Counted from the stretch's first letter, positions 16,574-25,908 are shown. The stretch: 64,000 bases of DNA from Arthrobacter sp. CJ23 (GCF_024741795.1 NZ_CP102950.1:3348001-3412000), one strand, 5' to 3'. Notes: generated by a model from the sequence alone, not told the origin. A program made the numbers and translations.

Positions 16574-18369
16574 GTGTGCGGCGCTCCGCCGGGGGCGGCC
16601 GCGCCCTTCAGAACAGGTACCGGTGCTGCAGCCGTGGCGAACAGCTCCCGCAAGGCCTGCCGGTCCGGTTTCCGGTGCCGGCCGCCCACGGGGATCGCGT
16701 CCAGCACCCGGATGGCGTCCGGGAGCGCGGACTCGCCGATCAGCTTCGGCAGTTCCCTGCCCAGGCGGACCTTCAGCGCCGCGGCGTCCGTCCCGGCGGC
16801 GGCAACCACGGCAAGCCAGACCGCCTCGTCGCCGATGCCGTCCGGCACCCCCACCATCACAGCCTGGGACACCCCCGGCACGCCCGCGATCACGGGCTCG
16901 TACAGGGCCGGGTAGATGTTGGTCTTGCCCCGGATGATCATGTCCTTCTTCCGGCCGATCATCACCAGCCGTGCCGTGCCGTCCGGGCCGCCGTGGTCCA
17001 GCCTCACCAGGTCTCCCGTGGCGTGCTCCAGCATGTCGCCCTGGCCCAGGTAGCCCTTGCACATGTTGGGGCCGCGGGCCACGAGCTCATAGTCCCCTGC
17101 CACCCGGATCCCGACGGCGGGCAGCGGCGCGCCCAGGAAATCGCCCTCGCCGCGCCCGTCCGGGGACGTGAACTCGGCCTCGGCGCCCGAGGCGAAGGCC
17201 AGCTTCTCCGCGCCGTCCGCGATGGCGATGGGCAGGAGTTCGGTCATGCCGTAGATGAGCTTGAAGCCAACGCCCGGCAGCAGGCCCATGGCGCGTTCCA
17301 GGAACGGCGCCAGCACCGGAGCGGCGCCCAGCATGATGGTCCGGAGCGTGTCCGGGAGCCGGACGCGGCCGGCCTCCACGGCGTCCAGGATCGGCGCCAG
17401 CTGGGACGGCACCAGGAAAAGGTGCGTGGCGCCGTCGAACGCTGTCCCCTTCCACGACGCCGGGCCCAGCTCCCCGGCCAGCCGCAGCGGATCGATGTGG
17501 GCGGCGAAGCCGTACGCCGGCATGGTCCAGTGCGCGCCGGCGATGAGCGCGGGCAGGCCCATCATGAGCTGCTCGGAGTGGATCCGGTCCCCTGCCGCGA
17601 AGGTGCAGCGCTGGGAGAGCTGCCCGAAACCGGCGGCCAGCGAGCCGCGGGTGTGGACCACGCCCTTGGGATGTCCGGTGGTGCCCGAGGTGAAGATGAT
17701 GACGGCTTCCTGTTCAGGAGCCGCCCCGGGTGCCCCCATCCCGGGCACCTCGGCGGCCCCCGGAACCCGACCGGACGCCATAAGCCGGCTGACCGGCGTC
17801 GCGCCCTTCGGCACTCCTGTCAGCCAGGGGCCCGCGTAGTAGTGCCGCACGTCCATGGCCCCGTAGTCCGGCAGCAGCAGGCCACGTCGCCTGGCCAGCG
17901 GCCGCAGGGGGCTCCAGGTGCTCAGGGCGTAGAGCAAGGACTCGGCGGCGGCCCAGCGCGGCGCGGCGAGCCCGGCCCGGTCCTTGAAAAGTGCCGGGCC
18001 GATGCCGGGGTCGATGAACACGATCGAGCCGCCGGCGCGGACGGCCCCGAGCGCCAGGACGAAGGCCGCGGGGCTGGGCCGGACGGAGAAGAGCATCCGC
18101 TCGCCGGGGCCGAAGCCGTCCGCCTGCAGGCCGCGGGCTGTGGCCTCGATGCCGGCCACGAGCTCCGCGTAGCTGATGGTGCGTCCGGGCCGCGGCGCCC
18201 GCCCGCCAAACACCTGCCCGCCAAAGGCCCGTCGACCGCGTGCGGGCCTGCCGGGCGCCGTGATGGCCGGGCTGTCCGGATACCTCGCCGCCGCGGCGTA
18301 CACGGCCGCAATGAGGTCCGTGCCGCCGTCGTTCCCGCCCTGTCCAGCTGTCATTGACTCAGCCCGCAT
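16570..18369 (-). CDS. OleC-like acyl-AMP ligase (possible beta-lactone synthetase)
   Basis: A 599-residue ANL-superfamily enzyme. The P-loop FTSGTTGHPKG lies at about 226-236, the A5-like motif YGMTELLPIA follows, and a GRKKDMIIRGKTNIYP hinge lies further on. The T-E-L/A-L-P pattern and the final IPVGGRHRKPDR resemble OleC, which activates beta-hydroxy acids with ATP to form beta-lactones. A plain fatty acyl-AMP or CoA ligase is possible. A low-complexity insertion (about 40-62) is unusual. Start ATG 18369 is six bases after the P450 stop; a second ATG lies at 18354. Confidence 0.72.
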   Translation of the reverse strand: MRAESMTAGQGGNDGGTDLIAAVYAAAARYPDSPAITAPGRPARGRRAFGGQVFGGRAPRPGRTISYAELVAGIEATARGLQADGFGPGERMLFSVRPSPAAFVLALGAVRAGGSIVFIDPGIGPALFKDRAGLAAPRWAAAESLLYALSTWSPLRPLARRRGLLLPDYGAMDVRHYYAGPWLTGVPKGATPVSRLMASGRVPGAAEVPGMGAPGAAPEQEAVIIFTSGTTGHPKGVVHTRGSLAAGFGQLSQRCTFAAGDRIHSEQLMMGLPALIAGAHWTMPAYGFAAHIDPLRLAGELGPASWKGTAFDGATHLFLVPSQLAPILDAVEAGRVRLPDTLRTIMLGAAPVLAPFLERAMGLLPGVGFKLIYGMTELLPIAIADGAEKLAFASGAEAEFTSPDGRGEGDFLGAPLPAVGIRVAGDYELVARGPNMCKGYLGQGDMLEHATGDLVRLDHGGPDGTARLVMIGRKKDMIIRGKTNIYPALYEPVIAGVPGVSQAVMVGVPDGIGDEAVWLAVVAAAGTDAAALKVRLGRELPKLIGESALPDAIRVLDAIPVGGRHRKPDRQALRELFATAAAPVPVLKGAAAPGGAPHT

Positions 18370-18375
18370 TTCTGT

Positions 18376-19551
18376 TCAACCAACATTGGCCAGCTCCAGC
18401 CGCTTGTAGCTTGGGATCAGCACGCCCCGGCTGACCTGCCGGGCCGGGATCCGCCAGGGGCGTTCCCCGTACCGGTCCAGCAGGGTTTCGATCGTCGAGT
18501 TGATCTCGGCCATGGCCAGGGGCATGCCGATGCAGAAGTGGGCCCCGGCGCCGAACCACAGCTGCCGGGCCTGCGGCGGCGTGGCGCGGTCCGGGTCGAA
18601 GCCGCCCAGGCACTTGGCGGCGTGGATGGTCGAGAGCAGCAGCCTGTCCCCCGCCCTGAGCCGCACCCCGCCCAGTTCCCCGGGCGCCGTCGCATTGCGG
18701 AGCATCATCGGGGACGGGACGGTGAAGCGGAGTGCCTCGTTGACCGCGGCCGGCACGCAGGAACGGTCCGCGGCGAGCTCCGGCAGCCTGCCGCTGTCCG
18801 CCAGCAGGGCCACCAGCCGGGGCACGAAGGACACCAGCGTTTCGGTCCCCACCATCACGAACGCACTGACGATGCCCATGGCTTCCTCCTCGCTCATCCC
18901 GAGTCCGCGGAGCCGGCCGGGGAAGGTGTCCGGATCGCTGCCGCGGTAGGCGGTCCGTGCCGGGCCGGCCAGGATCCCGACTGCGGCCCTCCCCCGTGCG
19001 ATCTGCGGCGCCGTGAGCGCGGGGCGGCCCAGCCGGACCATCGAGGAAATGGAGGAGCCGAGGTCGAACAGTTCACGGTTGGGCAGCCGGCCGGGCGCGT
19101 CCTCCGGGACGCCAAGCAGCCGCGAGATCACCCCGCCCGCGAGCTCCTTCACGGCACCCACCAGCTCCACGGTGCCGCCGGAACGCAGCTCGGCGTGCAG
19201 CCGCTCGTGCAGTCCCGCGGCGGCCGGTTCCACGATGGCGGCCACGGAGCGGGGCGTGAACAGCCCGTTGAGCCTGCGGCGCAGTTCCAGGTGCTCGTGG
19301 CCGTCCATGTTGACCAGCGCCTTCGGGCCCACCACCGGGGTCCAGAGCCCGCCGGAGGCCGAGGGACCGTTCTTGACGTACCGTTCCTGGTCCATGAGCA
19401 CCTGCCGCACCAGCGAGGCCTCGCTGACCAGCACACCCAGGCCCGGGAGCCGGAGCACCGGCCGGAGCGACCCCAGGCCACGGATCAGCGGATACAGGAC
19501 CGGGTGCGCGCCCAGGTGGAGGCGGCGTTCCCACAGGGCGGCCGGGGTCAC
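18376..19551 (-). CDS. Cytochrome P450
   Basis: A 391-residue soluble class I-type P450. The heme ligand is Cys340 in FGAGAHFCIGMPLA, the I-helix has GTET at 235-238, and the ExxR motif is Glu272 to Arg275. It would hydroxylate or otherwise oxidise a small molecule, using a ferredoxin and reductase encoded elsewhere. The GTG start overlaps the glycosyltransferase stop by four bases, so it is part of the same coupled operon and probably acts on the product of the OleA/OleC/OleD-like enzymes. Confidence 0.93.
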   Translation of the reverse strand: MTPAALWERRLHLGAHPVLYPLIRGLGSLRPVLRLPGLGVLVSEASLVRQVLMDQERYVKNGPSASGGLWTPVVGPKALVNMDGHEHLELRRRLNGLFTPRSVAAIVEPAAAGLHERLHAELRSGGTVELVGAVKELAGGVISRLLGVPEDAPGRLPNRELFDLGSSISSMVRLGRPALTAPQIARGRAAVGILAGPARTAYRGSDPDTFPGRLRGLGMSEEEAMGIVSAFVMVGTETLVSFVPRLVALLADSGRLPELAADRSCVPAAVNEALRFTVPSPMMLRNATAPGELGGVRLRAGDRLLLSTIHAAKCLGGFDPDRATPPQARQLWFGAGAHFCIGMPLAMAEINSTIETLLDRYGERPWRIPARQVSRGVLIPSYKRLELANVG

Positions 19552-20327
19552 CGGATGTCCACGTTCTCCGGTCGGTACCGGTGGTCCGCGTACCAGGCCA
19601 GCGTGTTCTTCAGCCCCCAGGCCTTGACCCTTCGCGAGGAACCGTACACCACGACGTTCCGGCGCAGCCCGTAGTTGCGCGTCAGCTTCCGCACCTGGTT
19701 GGAGAGCGCCCGGTCCTCGTGGAGGTCCTCGATCCGGGTCCGCGGGAACCCCCCGGAGCGCCGGTACAGGTCCGCCGTGATGGCCATGTTGCAGCCCGGC
19801 AGCATCTGGTACGGGCCCTGGTAGCCCTCCCCCTTGTTGCCGGGGCGGATGCGTCCGAAGAAGGAGGCCACCTCCACGGCGAGCAACATCAGGCGCCGCT
19901 CGCCCGCCGAGACGCCCTCGTCAAGCCGGGGCACCAGCTGCCCGGCCACCAGTTCCAAGCCGTCGTCGAAGGCGGCCATGATCTTCTCGGTCCAGTCCGG
20001 GGCGGCCAGGCAGTCCGAGTCCGTGCGGGCCAGCCAGGTGGCGCCGTGGTCCACGCCGAAACGCATGCCCGTGTCGGCGGCCGCGCCAGTCCCCTTCTGG
20101 GCCTCGTGGACCAGGCGGAGGTCCATCCCGGGATGGGCGGCGGCGAATTCGGCCACGATGGCGCAACTCCGGTCCGTGGATCCGTTGTCCACCAGCACCA
20201 CTGTGAAATCCGGGTTCCGCTGCGCGGTCAGCGAGTCCAGGGTCTGCCGGATCAGCTTCTCCTCGTTGAGCACCGGCACCGCGATGCTCAACGGGTGCGT
20301 GGGGGCGGTGCTGTGCAGGGCGTTCAC
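19548..20327 (-). CDS. Family 2 glycosyltransferase
   Basis: A 259-residue GT-A fold glycosyltransferase. It starts with LSIAVPVLNEEKLIRQTLDS, has the nucleotide-binding VDNGSTD, and the metal-binding TDSDC. No clear membrane segment is present. The start is GTG 20327, which overlaps the stop of the OleA-like gene by four bases. It would transfer a sugar from an activated donor, perhaps to a lipid made by the neighbouring enzymes. GT2 proteins vary widely, so acceptor and sugar cannot be given. Confidence 0.88.
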   Translation of the reverse strand: MNALHSTAPTHPLSIAVPVLNEEKLIRQTLDSLTAQRNPDFTVVLVDNGSTDRSCAIVAEFAAAHPGMDLRLVHEAQKGTGAAADTGMRFGVDHGATWLARTDSDCLAAPDWTEKIMAAFDDGLELVAGQLVPRLDEGVSAGERRLMLLAVEVASFFGRIRPGNKGEGYQGPYQMLPGCNMAITADLYRRSGGFPRTRIEDLHEDRALSNQVRKLTRNYGLRRNVVVYGSSRRVKAWGLKNTLAWYADHRYRPENVDIR

Positions 20328-21373
20328 AGCCGCACCACCGCCATGCCCATGCTCACCCCGCCGGCCAGGCCCACCAGGGCCACCAGGTCCCCGGGGCCGC
20401 AGCGTCCGCTGTCCATCGCCAGTTTCAGCTGCAGGGGCAGGCTCACGGAGGCCAGGTTTCCGAACTCCTCCACGGCCGGGACCAGCAGTTCGGCCGGCAC
20501 GCCTGTGCTTTGGGCGAAGACGTCCCGGTAAGGCGCACTGACCTGGTGGACGCAGACCACGGCGAAGTCGCTCCACTGCAGCCCCAGCCCGGCCAGGGTC
20601 TCGTCCAGGATGCCGCTGCCCAGGTCAAGGAAGGCGTCCTTGAGCTTTTCGCCGTCCATGGTGAAGTACGTGGCGTCCAGGTCGCGGGGAAAGGCGGAGC
20701 CGCCGGCGGCCAGCGTCCCCACGGCCCAGTGGCTGCTCTTGGCGGTGAAGCCCATGGCGAGGATGCCCGCCGTCGGGCTGTCCGCCGTCGGGCTCCCGGC
20801 CGGATCGGCGGCTTCGAGCAGCACGGCACAGCCACCGTCGCTCATGGTGTAGCCGGGGAACGCGGAGGCGAACGTGTCGAAGTCCGGCACCTGCCAGCGC
20901 ACAGCGCGCGACGGCGACTCGCCGCTGGCGATCACCACCCGCCGGTAGCGGCCTGTGGCGATCAGGGCGTCGGCCACTTCGAGGCCGTTGAGGAAACTGT
21001 TGCAGGCGTTCTTGACGTCCATGACCGGGCAGCCGAGCCCCAGCTTCGCGGCCACCATGTGTCCGGTGGCCGGCTCCACCATGTCCTGGCTGGCCGAGGC
21101 GAAGAGGAGCAGGTCCACGTCCGCGGGCTGGAGCCCGCATTCGGCGAGCAGCTTCGCCGCGGCGTTGGCAGCCAGGTCGGAGGCCTGTTCGGTGTCGGCC
21201 ATGACGCTCCGGGACCGGATTCCGGTCAGGCGGCCGATCAGTCCCTTGGGCACCCGGAAGCCGGGGCTTTTCTCGCCGATGCGGCGCTCGACGGCGGCGG
21301 TGTCCAGCCGGGCGGGCGGCAGGTAGACCTCCAGCCCGGCAATCCGGCTCGTCCCGGATACAGCTCCAAGCAT
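20324..21373 (-). CDS. OleA-like / KAS III-type condensing enzyme
   Basis: A 349-residue thiolase-fold enzyme. The probable nucleophile is Cys124 in VKNACNSFLNG, with His276 (VCVHQVSAP) and Asn306 (EEFGNLAS) completing the FabH/OleA triad. OleA joins two fatty acyl-CoAs head to head into a 2-alkyl-3-ketoacid. Genes for OleC-like and OleD-like enzymes downstream favour this over FabH, and the fabF/acpP genes expected next to a housekeeping FabH are not here. ATG 21373 has GGGGGAAG upstream. It is the first gene of the five-gene operon, just after the adk terminator. Confidence 0.78.
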   Translation of the reverse strand: MLGAVSGTSRIAGLEVYLPPARLDTAAVERRIGEKSPGFRVPKGLIGRLTGIRSRSVMADTEQASDLAANAAAKLLAECGLQPADVDLLLFASASQDMVEPATGHMVAAKLGLGCPVMDVKNACNSFLNGLEVADALIATGRYRRVVIASGESPSRAVRWQVPDFDTFASAFPGYTMSDGGCAVLLEAADPAGSPTADSPTAGILAMGFTAKSSHWAVGTLAAGGSAFPRDLDATYFTMDGEKLKDAFLDLGSGILDETLAGLGLQWSDFAVVCVHQVSAPYRDVFAQSTGVPAELLVPAVEEFGNLASVSLPLQLKLAMDSGRCGPGDLVALVGLAGGVSMGMAVVRL

Positions 21374-21453
21374 GCTTCTTCCCCCGATATCCAGTCCATG
21401 CCTTGACGTCCAGGCCGCCCCATCACGTGCCGGCAGGCTACCCCGGAAAACGA

Positions 21454-21495
21454 AAAAGGGTGTGTCCCGCACCATGGTACGGGACACACCCTTTT
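21454..21495. terminator. Terminator after adk
   Basis: A 16-bp perfect stem (21454-21469 with 21480-21495) has A/T runs at both ends. It lies just after the adk stop and separates adk from the OleA-like operon, which therefore needs its own promoter in the 80 bases before 21373. Confidence 0.93.
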
Positions 21496-21517
21496 CAGCA
21501 GTGTCATGCGGCGGTAC

Positions 21518-22096
21518 TTAGACCGCCTTGGCTGCTTCGATCGCGGCGAGGACGCGGTTGGTGACCTCGTCGATGCCGCCGATGCCGTCAACCTGGGTCA
21601 GGATGCCTCGCTCGGCGTACTTGGCCACAACCACCTCGGTCTGCTCGTGGTAGAGGTCCAGGCGGTGGCGGATGACAGCTTCGTTGTCGTCAGAGCGGCC
21701 GGTTTCCTTGGCACGGCCCAGGAGGCGTGCAACCAGTTCCTCGTCGTCGGCAGTCAGCTGGAGCACGACGTCGAGCTCCTGCTGGCCTTCGGCCAGAATC
21801 TCGTCGAGGTAGTCAACCTGCGCGGTGGTACGCGGGTAACCGTCCAGGAGGAAGCCGTTCTCGACGTCGTCCTGGCTGAGGCGGTCGCGCACCATGTTGT
21901 TGGTGACGCTGTCCGGAACGAAGTCGCCGGCGTCCATGTACTTCTTGGCTTCAATGCCCAGTGGGGTTTCGCCCTTGACGTTGGCACGGAAGATGTCGCC
22001 GGTGGAGATGGCGACTACGCCCAGGCGCCCGGAAATCCGTTCCGCCTGCGTTCCCTTCCCCGAACCGGGGGGTCCAATGATCAGCATTCTCGTCAT
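21518..22096 (-). CDS. adk: Adenylate kinase
   Basis: A 192-residue short-form adenylate kinase (AMP + ATP to 2 ADP). The P-loop GPPGSGKGTQ is at about 8-17 and DGYPRTTAQ lies at the AMP site. The zinc/LID insertion of the long form is missing, as in other actinobacteria. ATG 22096 overlaps the secY stop by four bases, so the two are co-translated. A second Met (22087) is possible. Confidence 0.97.
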   Translation of the reverse strand: MTRMLIIGPPGSGKGTQAERISGRLGVVAISTGDIFRANVKGETPLGIEAKKYMDAGDFVPDSVTNNMVRDRLSQDDVENGFLLDGYPRTTAQVDYLDEILAEGQQELDVVLQLTADDEELVARLLGRAKETGRSDDNEAVIRHRLDLYHEQTEVVVAKYAERGILTQVDGIGGIDEVTNRVLAAIEAAKAV

Positions 22097-23403
22097 CGCA
22101 AAAGCCCTTCGTAGTGACGTTGTTGTAGCTGCGCATCAATCTGCTTGACGGTCTCCAGGCCAACACCCACCATGATCAGGATTGAGGTGCCACCGAACGG
22201 GAAGTTCTGGTTGGCATTGATCAGGACGAGCGCAACCAGCGGGATCAACGCCACGAAGCCCAGGTAAAGGGCTCCAGGCAGGGTGATCCTGGAAAGCACA
22301 TACTGCAGGTAGTCCGCGGTCGGTTTACCCGCCCGGATGCCCGGAATGAATCCACCGTACTTCTTCATGTTGTCCGACACTTCTTCAGGATTGAAGGTGA
22401 TGGCCACGTAGAAGTAGGTGAAGAACACGATCATGGCGAAGTAGAGCGCCATGTAGATGGGGTGGTCGCCGCGGGTGAGGTTGTTGTTGATCCACTCAAC
22501 CCACGGTGCCAGCTGCTCACCGGCCTTGGGCTGGTTGAACTGTGAGATCAGCCCCGGCAGGTACAGCATGGAGGAAGCGAAGATGACGGGCACCACGCCG
22601 GCCATGTTCACCTTGATGGGGATGTAGGTGCTGGTGCCGCCCACAGTCCGACGCCCGATCATGCGCTTGGCGTACTGGACCGGGATGCGGCGCTGCGACT
22701 GCTCCACGAACACCACGAGGGCCACGGTGACGAGGCCGATCAGCAGGACCGTGAAGAAGGTGCCCGGGCCCTTGGAGTTCCAGATGGCGCCCAAGGAAAG
22801 GGGGAAGCCGGCTGCGATCGAGGTGAAGATGAGCAGCGACATGCCGTTGCCCACACCCTTTTCGGTGACGAGCTCGCCCATCCACATGATGAGGCCGGTA
22901 CCGGCCGTCAGCGTGATGATGAGCAGGATCGTGGTGATGATGCTCGTGTCAGGAATGATCGGCAGCGCACAGCCGGGCAGCAGCTGGCCGGAACGGGCCA
23001 GTGATACCAGCGTGGTGGCGTTGAGCAGACCCAGCGCGATGGTCAGGTACCGCGTGTACTGCGTCAGTTTGGACTGGCCTGAAGCGCCCTCTTCGTAGAG
23101 CAGCTGGAAACGGGGAATGACCACCCGGAGCAGCTGCACGATGATGCTGGCCGTGATGTACGGCATGATGCCCAGGGCGAAGACCGAGACCTGCAGCAGC
23201 GCGCCGCCACTGAACAGGTTCACGAGCTGGTAAAGGCCCTCTTGGGTTTCGCCGTTCCGCAAACATTGCTGGACATTCTGGTAGTTCACACCAGGCGAGG
23301 GGATGAAAGCTCCCAAGCGGAAGATTGTGATGATTCCCAGCGTGAACAACAACTTGCGTCGCAGATCAGGCGTCCGAAACGCCCGGCCGAATGCGCTTAG
23401 CAA
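22093..23403 (-). CDS. secY: Protein translocase subunit SecY
   Basis: A 436-residue, ten-segment membrane channel of the Sec system. It begins LSAFGRAFRTPDLRRK, and the conserved plug and loop regions are present. The start is TTG at 23401-23403, with AGGAGG six bases before it; no ATG fits better. It is transcribed apart from rplO, because a strong terminator lies at 23512-23558. Its partner secE is at 56938. Confidence 0.97.
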   Translation of the reverse strand: MLSAFGRAFRTPDLRRKLLFTLGIITIFRLGAFIPSPGVNYQNVQQCLRNGETQEGLYQLVNLFSGGALLQVSVFALGIMPYITASIIVQLLRVVIPRFQLLYEEGASGQSKLTQYTRYLTIALGLLNATTLVSLARSGQLLPGCALPIIPDTSIITTILLIITLTAGTGLIMWMGELVTEKGVGNGMSLLIFTSIAAGFPLSLGAIWNSKGPGTFFTVLLIGLVTVALVVFVEQSQRRIPVQYAKRMIGRRTVGGTSTYIPIKVNMAGVVPVIFASSMLYLPGLISQFNQPKAGEQLAPWVEWINNNLTRGDHPIYMALYFAMIVFFTYFYVAITFNPEEVSDNMKKYGGFIPGIRAGKPTADYLQYVLSRITLPGALYLGFVALIPLVALVLINANQNFPFGGTSILIMVGVGLETVKQIDAQLQQRHYEGLLR

Positions 23404-23511
23404 GCGTCCTCCTGAGTAGAAAGTTCAAGGGTGTTGAAGGGGTCGTTGAAACCCAACACCCGAGTCTAACGGCTCGATGCGCCATGCGAACAATCGACGG
23501 ACCCCTCCGGA

Positions 23512-23558
23512 CAAAAAAACTCCCGGCATCCAGGGCCGAAGCCCCGCATGCCGGGAGT
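23512..23558 (-). terminator. Terminator between rplO and secY
   Basis: An 11-bp stem (23519-23529 with 23548-23558) is followed on the minus strand by seven T. It ends the rplN-rplO unit and makes secY-adk a separate transcription unit. Confidence 0.92.
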
Positions 23559-23592
23559 CTTTTCTACAACGGGCAGATGCCCCACCAGCCCC

Positions 23593-24075
23593 TTAGAGGG
23601 CGGTGGTGGAACCGCCTGCTGCTGCAATCTTTTCAGCTGCGCTGGTGGAGAATGCGTGAGCGGTGACGTCAACCTTGACGGTGATGTCGCCGGTGCCCAG
23701 GACCTTGACGGGCTGGTTCTTGCGAACGGCGCCCTTCTCGACCAGGGTCTCAACGGTGACAACGCCACCTTCCGGGAACAGCTCGTTGAGCTTGTCCAGG
23801 TTTACAACCTGGAACTCAACCCGGAACGGGTTCTTGAAGCCGCGCAGCTTCGGCAGGCGCATGTGCAGCGGCAGCTGGCCGCCGGCAAAGCCAGCCTTTA
23901 CCTGGTAGCGGGCCTTCGTACCCTTGGTACCGCGACCAGCGGTCTTACCCTTGGAGCCTTCACCACGACCAACACGGGTCTTGGCGGTCTTGGCACCCGG
24001 GGCGGGACGCAGGTGGTGGACCTTCAGAGCGTTCTGCTTCTCAGCAGCCTCTGCGGCGGTCTTGTTCTCTGCCAT
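23593..24075 (-). CDS. rplO: 50S ribosomal protein L15
   Basis: A 160-residue L15 with the Gly/Arg-rich [19 protein letters not shown] stretch that threads into 23S rRNA. A 20-residue N-terminal extension ([17 protein letters not shown]) precedes the usual [10 protein letters not shown] start. Its ATG shares one base with the rpmD stop (TAATG). Confidence 0.97.
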   Translation of the reverse strand: MAENKTAAEAAEKQNALKVHHLRPAPGAKTAKTRVGRGEGSKGKTAGRGTKGTKARYQVKAGFAGGQLPLHMRLPKLRGFKNPFRVEFQVVNLDKLNELFPEGGVVTVETLVEKGAVRKNQPVKVLGTGDITVKVDVTAHAFSTSAAEKIAAAGGSTTAL

Positions 24076-24281
24076 TACTTCGCCTCCTCTACAATCACGA
24101 GGTGCGGAACCGTGTTGAGCATGCCCACGGTCACGGCGTCGGCGGTGCGGACAACGGTGTGTCCGATCCGCTTCAGGCCGAGGGACCGCAGGGTCTCGCG
24201 CTGGTTCTGCTTGGCGCCAATGACGCCCTTGATCTGGGTGATCTCCAACTTGGCGTCGGAGGGGATCAGGTTCTTAGCCAT
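24075..24281 (-). CDS. rpmD: 50S ribosomal protein L30
   Basis: A 68-residue L30 with [20 protein letters not shown] and the conserved RIGHTVVR. It lies between rpsE (two-base gap) and rplO (one-base overlap) as in the standard spc operon. Confidence 0.97.
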   Translation of the reverse strand: MAKNLIPSDAKLEITQIKGVIGAKQNQRETLRSLGLKRIGHTVVRTADAVTVGMLNTVPHLVIVEEAK

Positions 24282-24283
24282 GA

Positions 24284-24988
24284 CTAGGCACCTGCCTTCT
24301 GGTTCAGGAGTGCGCGCACCAGTGCCGGAGGAGCAACTTCGTCAAGCGGCAGGCCGCGGCGTGCTGCCACTGCTGCCGGCTCTTCGAGGCGCTTCAGGGC
24401 GTCAACGGTCGCGTGAACGATGTTGATGGCGTTCGAAGAACCGAGCGACTTGGAGAGGATGTCGTGGATGCCCACGCACTCCAGTACTGCACGGACCGGA
24501 CCACCGGCGATAACACCGGTACCGGCGGAAGCCGGGCGCAGCATGACTACGCCAGCTGCTGCCTCACCCTGCACGCGGTGCGGGATGGTGTTGCCAACGC
24601 GGGGAACGCGGAAGAAGGACTTCTTGGCCTCTTCAACGCCCTTTGCGATAGCCGCAGGAACTTCCTTAGCCTTGCCGTAGCCGACGCCGACCATGCCGTT
24701 GCCGTCACCGACGACGACCAGAGCGGTGAAGCTGAAGCGACGACCACCCTTGACGACCTTGGCAACGCGGTTGATGGTTACAACACGCTCTACGAACTGG
24801 CTCTTCTCGGCTTCACGGCCGCCGTCGCGGCCACCACGGCCACCACGGTCGCCGCGGCCCTGGCCACGCTCGCCGCGCTCGCCACGACGGGCGCCACGGC
24901 GGTCGTCGGTAGCGGCAGCGGTCTCAGTTGCTTCAGCAGCTACAGCTTCAGTCACCTGAATGTCCTTTTCGTTATTCTCAACGGTCAC
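24284..24988 (-). CDS. rpsE: 30S ribosomal protein S5 with RG-rich N-terminus
   Basis: A 234-residue S5. The core starts near residue 62 ([20 protein letters not shown]) and is normal. Residues 1-60 are an extra acidic then Arg/Gly-rich region ([17 protein letters not shown]) that is probably disordered and may bind RNA. The GTG start overlaps the rplR stop by four bases. S5 shapes the mRNA entry site and affects decoding accuracy. Confidence 0.97.
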   Translation of the reverse strand: MTVENNEKDIQVTEAVAAEATETAAATDDRRGARRGERGERGQGRGDRGGRGGRDGGREAEKSQFVERVVTINRVAKVVKGGRRFSFTALVVVGDGNGMVGVGYGKAKEVPAAIAKGVEEAKKSFFRVPRVGNTIPHRVQGEAAAGVVMLRPASAGTGVIAGGPVRAVLECVGIHDILSKSLGSSNAINIVHATVDALKRLEEPAAVAARRGLPLDEVAPPALVRALLNQKAGA

Positions 24989-25368
24989 AGTGCCAGCCCA
25001 CCTTCGCGAGCACCGTCAGCGACGGCGGCGATGCGGCCGTGGTACTTGTTACCACCGCGGTCGAAGACAACAGCCTCGACGCCTGCAGCCTTCGCACGTG
25101 CGGCAACGAGCTCGCCGACGCGCTTGGCCTTGGCAGTCTTGTCGCCGTCGAATGCACGCAGGTCCGCTTCCAGGGTGGAAGCGTAAGCCACGGTTACACC
25201 CTTGCTGTCATCGACAACCTGGACGAACATGTGGCGTGCGGAGCGGTTGACGACCAGACGAGGACGTGCAGCCGTGCCGGTGATGCGCTTGCGGATACGA
25301 AGCTGGCGACGGCTGCGTGCAGCAGACTTGCTCTTGTTCGTACGCTTCTTGTTAATTGCGATGGCCAT
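24985..25368 (-). CDS. rplR: 50S ribosomal protein L18
   Basis: A 127-residue L18, the 5S rRNA binder, with the basic N-terminus [20 protein letters not shown] and the C-terminal [20 protein letters not shown]. It starts three bases after the rplF stop and overlaps rpsE by four bases. Confidence 0.97.
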   Translation of the reverse strand: MAIAINKKRTNKSKSAARSRRQLRIRKRITGTAARPRLVVNRSARHMFVQVVDDSKGVTVAYASTLEADLRAFDGDKTAKAKRVGELVAARAKAAGVEAVVFDRGGNKYHGRIAAVADGAREGGLAL

Positions 25369-25371
25369 GGT

Positions 25372-25908
25372 TTACTTACCAGCCTTTCCGACCTTGCGGC
25401 GGATGACTTCGCCGGCGTAACGGACACCCTTGCCCTTGTAGGGGTCAGGCTTGCGCAGCTTGCGAATGTTGGCAGCAACCTCGCCGACCTGCTGCTTGGA
25501 GATACCAGCGACGGAGAGCTTGGTCGGACCCTCTACCGTGAAGGTGATGCCCTCGGGAGCCGAGATGTTGACCGGGTGGCTGAAGCCCAGAGCGAACTCC
25601 AGGTCAGCGCCCTTGGCCTGAACGCGGTAACCGGTACCGACGATTTCAAGCTTCTTCTCGTAGCCCTTGGTGACGCCCTCGATCATGTTGGCGATCAGGG
25701 TGCGGGTCAGGCCATGCAGCGAACGCGAAGCGCGCTCGTCGTTCGGGCGGGTGACAGTCAGGGTGTTCTCGTCCAGGGTGACCTCGATCGGGCTGGCTAC
25801 AGTGTGGCTCAGCTCGCCCTTGGTGCCCTTGACGTTGATGACAGAGCCATCAACCTTGACTTCAACGCCGGCAGGAACGGTGATGGGGAGACGTCCAATA
25901 CGTGACAT
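25372..25908 (-). CDS. rplF: 50S ribosomal protein L6
   Basis: A 178-residue two-domain L6, [17 protein letters not shown], with the C-terminal [20 protein letters not shown] that contacts the sarcin-ricin region. It lies between rpsH (18-base gap) and rplR. Confidence 0.98.
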   Translation of the reverse strand: MSRIGRLPITVPAGVEVKVDGSVINVKGTKGELSHTVASPIEVTLDENTLTVTRPNDERASRSLHGLTRTLIANMIEGVTKGYEKKLEIVGTGYRVQAKGADLEFALGFSHPVNISAPEGITFTVEGPTKLSVAGISKQQVGEVAANIRKLRKPDPYKGKGVRYAGEVIRRKVGKAGK

